64,000 bases of DNA from NCBI RefSeq assembly GCF_003597395.2, contig NC_133771.1:54467856-54531855 (forward strand), in the 5' to 3' direction. Source of the stretch: Chelonoidis abingdonii. Lineage: Eukaryota; Chordata; Testudines; Testudinidae. Both the position numbers and the translations under genes were made by a program. Positions 35,852 through 46,733 of this stretch are shown piece by piece. Under the pieces are notes generated by a model. That model had not been told where the DNA came from. It searched no databases and saw only the letters and a list, made by a program, of their open reading frames with translations. The stretch's first letter is position 1. The number at the start of each line of letters is the position of its first letter.

Positions 35852-36803
35852 CAGCCCTCTGTGGAGAAAGAAGTGGTTCAAGACTATTTAGAAAAGCTGA
35901 ACAAGCACAAGTCTATGGGGCCGGATGCGCTGCATCTGAGGGTGCTAAAGGAGTTGGTGGATGTGATTGCAGAGCCATTGGCCATTATCTTTGAAAACTC
36001 ATGGCAATCGGTCGAGGTCCTGGATGACTGGAAAAAGGCTAATGTAGCATCCATCTTTAAAAAATGGAAGAAGGAGAATCTGGGGAACTACAGGCCAGTC
36101 AGCCTTACCTCAGTCCCTGGCAAAATCATGGAGCAGGTCCTCAAGGAATCAATTCTGAAGCGCGTAGAGGAGAGGAAAGTGATCAGGAACAGTCAGCATG
36201 GATTCACCAAGGGCAAATCATGTTTGACTAATCTAATTGCTGTCCTTGATGAGATAACTGGGTCTGGAGATGAGGGGAAAGCAGTGGACGTGTTATTCCT
36301 TGACTTTAGCAAAGCTTTTGATACGGTCTCCCCCAGTATTCTTGCCAGCAAGTTAAAGAAGAATGGGCTGGATGAATGGACTATAAGATGGATAGAAGGC
36401 TGGCTAGATCATTGGGCATAATGGGTAATGATCAATGGCTCCATGTCAAGTTGGCAGCTGGTATCAAGCGGAGTGCCCCAAGGATTGATCCTGGCACTGG
36501 TTTTGTTCAATATCTTCATTAATGATCTGGAAGTTGGCATCGATTGCACCCTCAGCAAGTTTGCAGAGGAGAGGTTTAGGTTGGATATTAGGGAAAAACT
36601 GTTTCACTAGGAGGGTGGTGAAGCACTGGAATGGGTTACCTAGGGACATGGTGGAATTTCCTTCCTTAGAGGTTTTTAAGGTCAGGCTTGACAAAGCCCT
36701 GGCTGGGATGATTAGGTGGGGATTGGTCCTGCTTTGAACAGGGTATTGGACTAGATGACCTCCTGAGGTCTCTTCCAACTCTAATATTCAATGATTCTAT
36801 GAA
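35852..36803 (+). mobile_element. CR1 LINE with internal deletion of the palm
   Basis: A 186-codon frame (35861-36421) encodes CR1 reverse transcriptase fingers and early palm, with 'DDWKKANVASIFKK', 'VIRNSQHGFTKGKSCLTNLI' and the first catalytic aspartate in 'FLDFSKAFDTV'. After one stop the frame resumes with '[20 protein letters not shown]', then jumps from 'CTLSKFAE' straight to '[13 protein letters not shown]', text that belongs near the C-terminus. The FADD catalytic box and several hundred bases are missing. The tail runs to 'aatattcaatgattctatga'. Confidence 0.9.
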
Positions 36804-38821
36804 TCCTGCCTCCCCATCTCTGGCACTCTCATATTCTTTCCACCTTATTTATCTTATCCATTCATGACCTCTTCATTCTTCCCCTCAGTGTATAGCTCAC
36901 CTTCATCAACTTCTCTTGAGTTCTGCAACTTTCCACTGACTCTAACCCTCTTCAGTCTTTGCCCCTACATCAGCCATGCCTGTGTGATTTCCCCTTTTCC
37001 TCGCTCTGATCTCTCCATCATGTTATTCTGGACCTACCTAACTTTTCCTTTGTCTTCAGTTGGTCTTAGTTTCAGAGTCTCTGCCTCCACAACATCACTG
37101 TTTCTGTTATTCAGTTGCCTCCGCCTCCACTTGCCCTCTTTCATCTCTCTAGCTGTTCATTGGCAGCCTTAGGCACAAGCAATATAGACAACTCCTTCGA
37201 GACCCATACTTCAGGCATAATGCATATTGCCTCTTTCTGTATTTCAGTGTAATTCCTTACAGCCTTTCATGATGTTCTGGTAAAACAACAGCTCCCACTC
37301 CTATTTGAAAGGCATCAGTGCTAACAGTGCAGAAACTCTAGGTTCAAATACACCAATACATTGTAAATGGTCAGTTTTATTTCTGACTCAGAAGCCTTAT
37401 TTTAGCTCTTAGAAAAAGGGCCCAATTTACTAATGCCTTGTGTCAGCATTTACACCAGTATACAATGAGTGAAAAATAGTGTACCAATTTAAACCCACTT
37501 TGTGCTGGTGTGAATGATTACACAAGGACACGGCCAGTGGAGAATTAGGCCTGACAATTATATTGTTTCTCTTGTTCATAACTTATCATTCTGTATGTGT
37601 TCATCCAAATGATGCATGTCCCTATTTAACTCTTGAAACATCTAAACTATTATTGTCTAGAACACTTGCATATGAGACTTCTAATGGTTCCTGAATAAAG
37701 CATTCATCTTGATCACACATTTAAGAATGTCTGGAGAGGTTTGAATATTATAGCCATTCTGACAAGAAAAAGAATACAAGACAGCAAATGGAAAAACACT
37801 ACTTGAGCCAATAAAAATCTTAAAAAAAAAATATGTTTCAGAAAGTGGTCTTTTCTGTATGCAGCCATTGGTGTTCTAAGGCTCCTCAAATATGTGGTCC
37901 TATGGGTTTATAAAGATAAAGACACACCCCAAACTCCACCTACTCTGATATATAGATATGAAGAAAATGTCTAGAAAGGACCAAACTTTCTGTGACAAAA
38001 CTACTTCCTATTTATCTGAGAAATCCATACTAAGTAATTTCCCTTTCCCTCTATATGATGAAAAATTATTTTGCCCCAAGAATTGATTACAATACTGAAC
38101 TTTTCTTATCATTTAAGCCTGAAAATTCTCAATGCATGGAATTTCTCTGCAAATTTCCATTACTCTGTTGGTTCTTGTTTGTTTTTTAATTACACTTACA
38201 ACACTGTGACAACAAGAGGGTACCTGGCCTCGCTTTTCCATTTCTAGTAAAATCCTGGATGAACCTCCTCAATTCTGAGCACAGCCAAAAAAATAGCAAT
38301 TATAACCACCTGTCCCATCCACCATCCAGTGCATTTTTTTAATGGCATGGAACTATCTGATTCCTGAGTACACATCAGTTGTGGGTTCAAGGGATTACAA
38401 TTCACAGGCATATATGATCAATAGTCCTTACCAATATGAATTGTCCAACTGAATCAATGGGATGATTCATGTGATTAAGGTCTATTTTTTTTCAGTAAGA
38501 GTTACAGGATTGGTCATGAAGCATTTATAGAATGTCTACTATTACTTCAGTGCTAAAGAATGGAAAGGAAAGTCTGATCATAAACTTCCAGAGAGGATTG
38601 GAGAGATCAGTTTAAAAATAAAGCATAGAGCAGTAGTAAAACCAATGTTAATTTAATTTACACTACTGCTGCCCATATTGCTCTCTCTGATCCACTGAGA
38701 CATTTGATTTTCATCTTCTGCTACTGAAGAACAAGAACACAATTTGCTGCATGTATTGCACAGTACATAGTAGTTGGTAGAAGTGATTGTTATTCCATAT
38801 GACTATATAGCAGGTGATCTA
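36804..38821. other. No gene recognised
   Basis: A C/T-rich patch at about 36880-37170 gives a 102-codon plus frame with a Ser/Phe/Leu-rich translation, which I treat as composition. At about 37410-37560 'ccagtatacaatgagtgaa' and 'ggccagtggagaattaggcc' suggest an old dispersed repeat. The rest is unassigned AT-rich sequence. Confidence 0.45.
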
Positions 38822-40318
38822 CAGTGTCATTTGTAGGGCCCGTTCTAAGCACCAGCAAAGCAAGCATCTGCTTGGGGCAGCCCGTTTGCAGGGGCGGCAG
38901 GGATCTAGCATGGGAGCTGAGAACCAACAGGGGGCTCTGGGAGCTGTAGTTCCTTGGTTAGCTCCCTGCGTATAGAGCCAGCCCTGGAGCAGGGAAAGAA
39001 CTACATTTCCCAGCATTCCCTTGGCCACTACCAACTGGAAAGGAAGGAGGGGAACCTCATGCGGCAGCATGCTGTGAGTGCTGTGAAAGGTAGGGAGACC
39101 ATATTTTAACATTCAAAAAACAGGACAGTCCACGGGGAGGGAAGCCCCATCCTGCCACCATCCATTCCCTCTGACTGCCCCCCACAGAAATCCCAACCTA
39201 TCCAACCACCCCCCGCTCCTGTCCGACCTGAATCACCCCTCCTGGACCCCTGCCTAAAAAACTTTTCCCCCCAGGACCCCCCCCTTCTAAGGCCGCTTCT
39301 CCTTTTCCCTGATTGCCCCCTCTGGGACCCCTTCCTAACTGCCACCCCGCGGACCCCACCCCCATCTAAGCTCCTTTCACTTGTCCCACAAACTGCCCCC
39401 TCCTGAACCCCCCACTTCCCTAGCCCCACCACTACTGCCCCTGCAAAACCCCTGGATCCATGCTTATCCACCCCCTACCAACCCCATTACCATCTTAATC
39501 TCCCTTCTCTCTACCCTTGACTGCCCCTCAAACCTCCGCACATCCCCCCTGTCCCTTCCCTTGACTCCCCCGAACCACCCCTTCTCTCAATCACTAGCCC
39601 CTACACCACTCAGACCAGGTGTCTGGCTCCTTGCAGGCCGGACACCTGCTCATACATGTGCCGCCTGCTCCCCCCAGGCCCACAGTCCTCCCTCCCCCAC
39701 CACACCAGCCCCGGCCATTCCAAGATTGAATACTCAAAATTCAGAGTGCTCAAGCTCGTTGGATCTTACTTTCATTTCTCCCAAATCAAATATATGATCC
39801 ACTGAACGCATTAGAAAATTAACGATAAAATTAAGCAGACATGGCTTTTTTCCCCATGATATATGACGGACTAGATTGCTATTTTCAACAGCCCCGCTTG
39901 TTTGTTTGTTTAAAAGAAACAGTGATATCTGCATTGCAAAATTCCCCATAGAAAAGTGTACAAAAGAATAATAAAGCACCTCAACTTTTCTCATTTACTG
40001 GAGAACGTATCCGATACCTCCAAACACAGTGAAAATTGTTCCAAATATACTCAGCTCGGTACCATATCGGAAACAATCCTGTCTCTGTTTGTCAACATCC
40101 AAAATTCTGCTGAAATGACCTCATGGAGAGTACGACCCAGGCTCTGTGGAAGGACGTGCAGGAGGGAAGCCCAGTGCTGGGGTGGCAAGGGATGTGGGTG
40201 GTGGGGGACAGCCCGGGCTGGGGCAGCAGGGGGATGCGGGGGGGAGCCCAGGGCTGGGATGGGGGGGCAGCGAAAATTTTTTTTGCTTGGTGCGGCAAAA
40301 AACCTAGAGCTGGCCCTG
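38822..40318. repeat. Composite hAT-like repeat with C-rich core
   Basis: The left end 'cagtgtcatttgtagggccc' and right end 'aacctagagctggccctg' resemble the termini of a turtle hAT family. The flanks gtgatcta and gtcatatg match at only 5 of 8 positions, so the duplication is not convincing. Near both ends are related blocks ('catctgcttggggcagcc' and 'ttttgcttggtgcggcaaa') in inverted arrangement. The core at 39120-39720 is strongly C-rich and opens frames of 121 and 138 codons on opposite strands, which I do not regard as genes. Another repeat may be nested from about 39090. Confidence 0.5.
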
Positions 40319-41114
40319 GTCATATGATAATTAAAATACATCATAATTGTGGCATTCATATGCAGGGGTTAATCATCTCTCAAGAGATTTGACTTTTATT
40401 TTAATTAATAAACCAAACTCTGATTTTTAATTGACTTTGCCAAATCTCCACAAATAATTAGTCAAGCTACAGCGCGCTATTATTTAAATTAATGACACAT
40501 TTCCCATTGCCTTTATAGAGGGCAACATAATTCCCAAATGTGAGATCAAGATCAATGTGGGAAAGATGATGAATCCAAATTATGCAGGTGTGGTAGGTAA
40601 AGTCCCTTGAATTAATATGATTTTTAACTAAAAAAAGATTCATTATTAAATGGTGTGATAAAAAACATTCATTTTCATACATCAAGGGATTTGTTTAAAA
40701 ATAAGTAATTTTCAAAGGTTTAAAGTTAGTTTCATGATGGTGCACTAATGTGATGGAATGAGTTTAGAGATCTGGAGTCTGATCTTCTCACTATTACTCA
40801 TGACTAGATTGGCATCGATGAGACTTTTTATGTGAGTGAGGGCTAGTCATGTTCATGAACGTTCTATGATAAAGTCACTGAAGCAATGCAAAAAAAGGTC
40901 AATGTTTTGTTGCCCCATACTTCATATAGTTATTTATGTCAATGTACAGTGAGTACTAAGTGGGCAAAAAAAGGTTGGCAAATCAAAATAGTAGCATGTT
41001 AAACTCATTTTTCAGTCATTGGCATAAATAGCTGCACAAGGGAAATTGGGATATATACAAGCAGATCAGGATTTTACCAAATGTTCCCATATATTTTGTT
41101 TTTAATACTAAAAC
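40319..41114. other. No gene recognised
   Basis: AT-rich sequence between the hAT-like repeat and the solo LTR. Only short frames and no clear repeat are seen. Confidence 0.5.
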
Positions 41115-41119
41115 CGCCT

Positions 41120-42127
41120 TGTCATAAACAGATGGTTAAGGGTTAATTTCTCTTTTACCTGTAAAGGGTTAAGAAGCTCAGTGAACCTGGCTGACACCTG
41201 ACCAGAGGACCAATGGGGAAACAAGATACTTTCAAATCTTGGTGGAGGGAAGTCTTTGTTTGTGCTGTTTGTTTTGTTCGTTGTTCGCTCTTGAGGCTAA
41301 GAGGGACCAGACGTACACCCAGGTGTTCCCAATCTTTCTGAATCAGTCTTTCATGTTTCAAAATTGTAAGTATAGCCAGGCAAGGCGGATTAGTCTTATG
41401 TTTGTTTTCCTAACTTGTAAACGTGTCTTTTTGGTGGAAGGATGTTTACCTCTGTTTGCTGTAACTTTGAATCTCAGGCTAGGGGTGGGGGGGGGGTCCC
41501 TCTAGTCTATATGAATCTGAGTACCCTGTAAAGCATTTTCCATCCTGATTTTACAGAGATAATTTTTACCTTTTCTTTCTTTAATTAAAAGCTTTCTTTT
41601 TAAGAACCTGATTGCTTTTTCCTTGTTTTGGAATCCAAGGGATTGAGTCTAAACTCACCAGGGATTGGTGGTGGTGGTGGGGAAAATGAAGGGAATGGTT
41701 AATTCCTCTTTCTTTTAAGATCCAAGGAGTTTGGATCTGTGTAAAGTATCAGAGGGGTAGCCGTGTTAGTCTGGATCTGTAAAAGTCTGGATCTGTAAAA
41801 TCCCTGAAATCACCAAAATCCCTGGTGAGCTGCGTCTGACGAAGTAGGTATTCACCCACGAAAGCTCACGCTCCAAAACATCTATTAGTCTATAAGATGC
41901 CACAGGATTCTCTGCTGCTTTTATGGATCTGTGTAGCTTCCCAAGGCAAGGGGTTTGGGTCTTGGGTTCCCCAGGGAAGGTTTTGGGGGAACAGGAAGTG
42001 TGCCAAACACTATATTTTTAGCTGGTGGCAGCGTACCAAATTTAAGCTAGTAATTAAGCTTAAAAGTGATCATGCAGGTCCCCACTTTTTGGACACTAAA
42101 GTTCCAAGAGGGGAAAATCCCTTGACA
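41120..42127 (+). mobile_element. Solo LTR, TGTCATAAACAG type, with SINE-like insert
   Basis: Begins 'tgtcataaacagatgg' and ends 'ggggaaaatcccttgaca', with TGTCA and TGACA as terminal inverted repeats. The flanks are cgcct at 41115-41119 and cgcct at 42128-42132, a perfect 5-bp duplication. Without the insert at 41744-41923 the LTR is about 0.8 kb. A candidate polyadenylation signal attaaa lies near 41583. The 5' 165 bp of this family recurs at 51392-51557. No coding sequence is attached, so it is a solo LTR. Confidence 0.9.
41744..41923. mobile_element. SINE-like repeat inserted in the solo LTR
   Basis: Contains 'agaggggtagccgtgttagt' at one end and 'cacgaaagctcacgctccaa' in the middle, the same family as the palindrome at 13521. 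It is flanked by a perfect 12-bp duplication tggatctgtgta at 41732-41743 and 41924-41935. That length fits target-primed retrotransposition better than a cut-and-paste element. An internal short duplication ('gtctggatctgtaaaa' twice) lies near the start. LTR sequence resumes after the second duplication. Confidence 0.85.
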
Positions 42128-42132
42128 CGCCT

Positions 42133-43261
42133 ACATACATGCAATTACGTGGCAATGTATTTTTTGAGCAGACATCTTAGTCCCCATGTGTATTTCAGAG
42201 CCTGATTTTGCCTTATGGCTATTATACATCACTCACTCTCTACAGTTCATCTAAAGATCACACACTTTAAGTTCTCACATTCAAGTCAGTTATTTACTTA
42301 AAATGTTATCTGACTATTTTCTTCTTTACGTTTTATGAAAAGTCAAGAAAGGAAACAGTGCATTAATAGTTTTTAATTGTTAATGCCTTCTGTTTTGAAC
42401 TCTTGAATAATTAAAAGACATAATCAGATTGTGAAATATAGAGTTCTATCCATGAGATGTGGATAGAAATAGAAAGATGACCTGAGTAAAGACAAAGAAC
42501 TTGATCATATATCCTTGATAATCCACAAAGGAGCTATTACGGGAGATCTCATGAAAAGACAGGTGGAGTTCCACAACCTGCACAGTAACATTTTCCCTTC
42601 CTTTTGACTGCATAGTGTGCATTTCATAGTCCAGGATCTGTGTGGGGCTAGGGGAAAGGCAGTGAATAAGCCAATGAAAAAGTTGATAGAGCTCAAAGAG
42701 TAAGTTGGATGGATCATCAGCTGGAGCACTGGCCTTGGGGGGCTGCGGCTGCACCACCTGACCGCCAGGAACATTAGGACTGAAGGCACTGCTGCCCTGC
42801 TCTCTGGGGCTGGCTGCCCAGCGCACCAGCGGCACTGCTGGCTGCACTGCCAAACCGCCAGGAACACTGGGGTTGGCCATGCTGACTGGTGCTTCAAGGC
42901 TTGGGGAGTTGCCACTTGGTGCTCTGAGGCTGTGGTCAGGGGCTGTGGTGGGGGTGCTCTGGGCTTCTGAGGGGGAGGGGAAAGAAGGGGAGGCAGAAGG
43001 GGAGGGTCGTGTCCTTGGGCACAAGGGGAGGGGCTAACCTCCCCCAATGACAAGGTCACCGGCCACCCATGCTGTAGAAGAAATAACCAAATGAGTTCAT
43101 ATAGCTATTTTGGAAAGATTAGGAAGGAAGCAAGTTGTTTGTGTGCATTAGCGAATGTGCTGTGTGTCTGTGTGAAGAACTTATTGAGGGAAAGTTAAAA
43201 AACAGAGATGTGCATTTAATTCTGAAAGTATTGAAGGCTAGTTCTCATCTGTTCTGGGAGT
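42133..43261. other. No supported gene; G/C-skewed segment
   Basis: AT-rich sequence up to about 42600, then a G-rich plus strand to about 43070. Two overlapping minus-strand frames of 192 and 184 codons (42446-43024, 42505-43059) are open in different phases. The longer one starts at a non-ATG codon and is Pro/Ser/Ala-rich. It has an imperfect internal duplication ('SVPGGLAVQP' and 'NVPGGQVVQP'). I do not call it a gene. Confidence 0.4.
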
Positions 43262-44092
43262 GAGTTCTATATTCTATATTCAAGAAAGAGATCTTGGAGT
43301 CATTGTGGAAAGTTCTCTGAAATCATCCACTCAATGTTCAGCGGCAGTCAAAAATGCAAACAGAATGTTGGGAATCATCAAGAGAGGGGTAGATAATAAG
43401 ACAGAAAATATCATATTGCCTCTATATAAGTCCATGGTACTCCCACACCTTGAATATTGCGTGCAGGTGTGGTCGTCCCATTTCTAAAAAGATATGTTGT
43501 AACTGGAAAAGATTCAGAAAAGGGCAACAAAAATGATTAGGGGTGTGAAGCAGCTTTCGTATGAAGAGTGATTAGTAAGACTGAGACTTTTCAGCTTGGA
43601 AAAGAGGCGACTAAGAGGGTATATGATAGAAGTCTATAAAATTCTGAGTGTAGAGAGAAAGTAAATAAGGAAGTGTTATTTACATCTTCTCATAATACAA
43701 GAACAAGGGGCCACCAAAGGAAATTATTAGGTAGCAGGTTTAAAACATACACAAGAAAGAATTTTTTCATGCAACACACTATCAACCTTTGGAACTCCTT
43801 GCCAGAGCGTGTTGTGAAGGCCAGTACTGTAACAGGGTTCAAAAAGGGAGCTAGATAGATTCATGGAAGATAGTTCCTTCAATGGCTATTAGCCAGGATG
43901 GGCTGGAATGGGGTCCCTAGCCTCTGGTTTCCAGAAGCTGGGATTGGGTGACAGAACATGAATCACTTGATGATAACCTGTCTGTTCATTCCCTTTGGGG
44001 CACCTGCCATTGGCTAATGTCACAGGACAGGATACTGGGCTTGATGGACCTTTGGTCTGACCCAGTATGGCAGTTTTTATGTTCTTATTCTA
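43262..44092 (+). mobile_element. CR1 LINE 3' portion
   Basis: The ORF2 C-terminus and full 3' tail of a CR1. Frames at 43260-43487 and 43673-43858 contain 'ERDLGVIVESSLKSSTQ', 'VLPHLEYCVQVWS' and 'NFFMQHTINLWNSLPERVV'. The tail ends 'tatggcagtttttatgttct', the complement of the tails on the minus-strand copies. Two stops and a frameshift break the frame. It lacks the endonuclease and the catalytic reverse transcriptase boxes. Confidence 0.9.
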
Positions 44093-46480
44093 AGGGCTTG
44101 TCTACATAAAAATGTTTTACCTGCATAACAAAACATGAGTTTAAAACAGTACAGTTAAATCCGTGCAAAACAATATGTGGACTCTCATATTTTTGTTTGA
44201 ATGATTTTTTTTTTTCAGTTTTGGTAAAAGTCAGTTAGGAAGAGATTAGGAACAGAAACAAAGTAAGCTACTTTTATGACAAAATAGAAGTGCCTAAGCA
44301 GCCACTTGTGCTGGTTTAACTGTACTGGTTTAAATTCACACCTTACGTTATTCCCATACAACATTCAATCATGAACCTCCTCCAATTGCTCAGCTTTAAA
44401 AAGTAGCTGTCAGAGGAGGTCATGATTGTGGAGGAAAAGTGAGCGTTTATTTAGTTAGGGAAAATCTCAGATGATGATGTGACAGTCAAACATTGCTGAT
44501 TTTAAACCTTTTCTAGGATTATCTTTCCAATTTATTTTGAATATCTAAATATGAATGTGAGATGTAATGTGATGTGAATATACTGTTCAAATCACATACA
44601 ACAATGTAGACACCCCAGTAGCCTAGATAATTTTTTTCGAGTAAAAATGGCAATTCTTGTCAATGTGTATTCAAATTATGTGTAAAAATACCTAACTGTG
44701 TTATGAAAAATTTATTGGAATTATGGAATGTAATGCAAATACTAAACAGATTAAACTGTTGAATTTGCCAGTTCTGAAACACACTGCTAAGCGGAATATT
44801 CTGCTCTAGGCAGAGAAATATCTCTCATGGGAGGAAAGTACAGTGTTCCTTGCCTCAATTTCTGAAACAAGCGTTTCTAATATGCTGCTGAAGGGTAAAA
44901 TATGTCTCCTGGTGGAACATGACATGATTCTCCTCACTTTATTTTATGCTTCCAATCTACTGCTCCATAGACTGTTCTGAATGGAACCATGTTGAAATTT
45001 ACCATTTCAACCACCTGCAATTTTAATAAACTAGCTTTGTGATGATACTCCTCAAAACATGAATAAATATGAAATACAATAAAATCTTCATAAGTAAGTG
45101 ATAAACATGTAAGAATGTTGACTTCATAATATTTTGGGAATCTATCTGTAATAAATATATTGACTTTTCTAAAAACAACAACATATTATCATAATATTGC
45201 TGGCAGAATATTTTGACAGCTTTTCTTCATAGGAGGAAAACTTTTTAATATCCATACAACATAGTGCTGTATTTTTATCTTTGAGGCAGAGGTCACTAAT
45301 AACGTAGTGATTCTTGATTAATCTTTCTTTTGAGCAATATCTATCAAGGATAAATGCTAGGAGCAAAAACAACTTTGGAATTTATGTGGAAATGACCAGT
45401 AAAACATAATAAAGCTTTCTATAGGTGAATTATTCAGACCCTTGAATAGACTAGAACACTGACAAAAAGTCCTTCTATTTAAGGCTTCTTTATTATCTCT
45501 GGTGATTCTTATTTTCGTATGACACAAAATACATTCTGCATATAGAACTGCATATAAAAGAGTTTGGTCAACCATCATGAAGGCTTGACGGCCATCCTCC
45601 CCCAGACTTTGAAAGAAACCAAGGCACAGAAAGGTTAACTTGTTGAAAAGTCATACAGTGAATCAAAGGCAGAGCTGGGAACAGGGGCTACTTGGCACAT
45701 CATTATCGAAAGCCATGTGTTAAGAGCCAATCTTGCTTCCATTTTTATATATATGTATACACAATGTACTGTTAACTATACATTTAAGCATAAATGACAA
45801 ATACAGATGGAGAAAGTCTCTTTCTGTTGAGTAAGGTGTGTGTTAAGATCATTCACAGACAGAACTCCACACAGAGTTTGTCGCAGTTGAGCAGTAAGCA
45901 CTCACAAGTCAGAAACATTTTGACTTTTGAGACTTTTACAGAAGACTGCCACAATGTATTCTGCTCATTTTGGTACCTATGATGCTTTTAAAAGTGTTTC
46001 CTCCAAATTATTCACACTGAAACGCATTAAAAAAAGTCCCACTGCTTCCCAATAGTTACATTTGGCATTAGTTTTTTGTAAGAGAGCTAGGGGCCTATTT
46101 GATTATTACTCTGTTTACTGGTCTTCCAGACAGACCAGTGGAAAAACTCAAATTGAGTCTACTGGATTTTCCATTATAGAAACTAAACTAATGAATGTAT
46201 CTCCAAGTCCATACCATATTTTCAGTTTCTGACCTACCTTCAGACTAGTGACTGTCCTTAGCTTGAATTAGAGTGGATAAGGGCATACTTGAAAGCATAT
46301 AAAGTAGTCCTTTCAAGAACCTACATGAGAGTTAACCAGTTAGCTTGATTGTGGTTATTGATGGGGTTTTTTGTTTGTTTGTTTTTTTAAGGAATTTTTT
46401 TCTATGAATAACATAAAAAGAGTGTCTCTTGACTCCACCTACCCATTTTGCGCAGGATACTATTCAGAGGTAAAATAGGA
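44093..46480. other. No gene; MIR-like scrap near 45605-45690
   Basis: AT-rich sequence. The block 'aaggcacagaaaggttaac' with 'caaaggcagagctgggaac' at 45618-45682 matches the layout of the old MIR/L2-type repeat. Otherwise nothing is recognised. Confidence 0.45.
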
Positions 46481-46496
46481 AGGAGCAAAAATTGGA

Positions 46497-46733
46497 TTGA
46501 CAGTAGGTGCTGAAAACCAAGATTATGAAGACAGGAAACTGGATGATAGACGTATAGATGGAATGGAAATCAAACAGGTAGTTGAGTTATACTATATGGG
46601 GAGTGTGATGACATTTCGAGGTTGTTGCAATAAAGGTATTTATATCAGACTAGAAAAAGCAAATATCACTTTTGGAATGATGAACAACATTTTGTCAACC
46701 AGAAGGCTCTCTAGGAGACTTGGTCATAGATAG
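46497..46733 (+). pseudogene. Non-LTR retrotransposon reverse transcriptase scrap
   Basis: A 78-codon frame with 'GMEIKQVVELYYMGSVMTF', followed by an Arg/Lys-rich helix region and 'GMMNNILSTRRLSRR'. This resembles the segment after the palm in RTE/Jockey-like LINE polymerases, where a 'YLGS-I---G' block is followed by 'I--RI--A---F'. Nothing before or after extends the match, so it is a small relic of a LINE clade other than CR1. Confidence 0.5.

Noticed and set aside
42446..43059. Overlapping 192- and 184-codon minus-strand frames
   Set aside because: Both are open in different phases of the same G/C-skewed DNA. The longer begins at a non-ATG codon, and the translations are Pro/Ser/Ala-rich without a domain.
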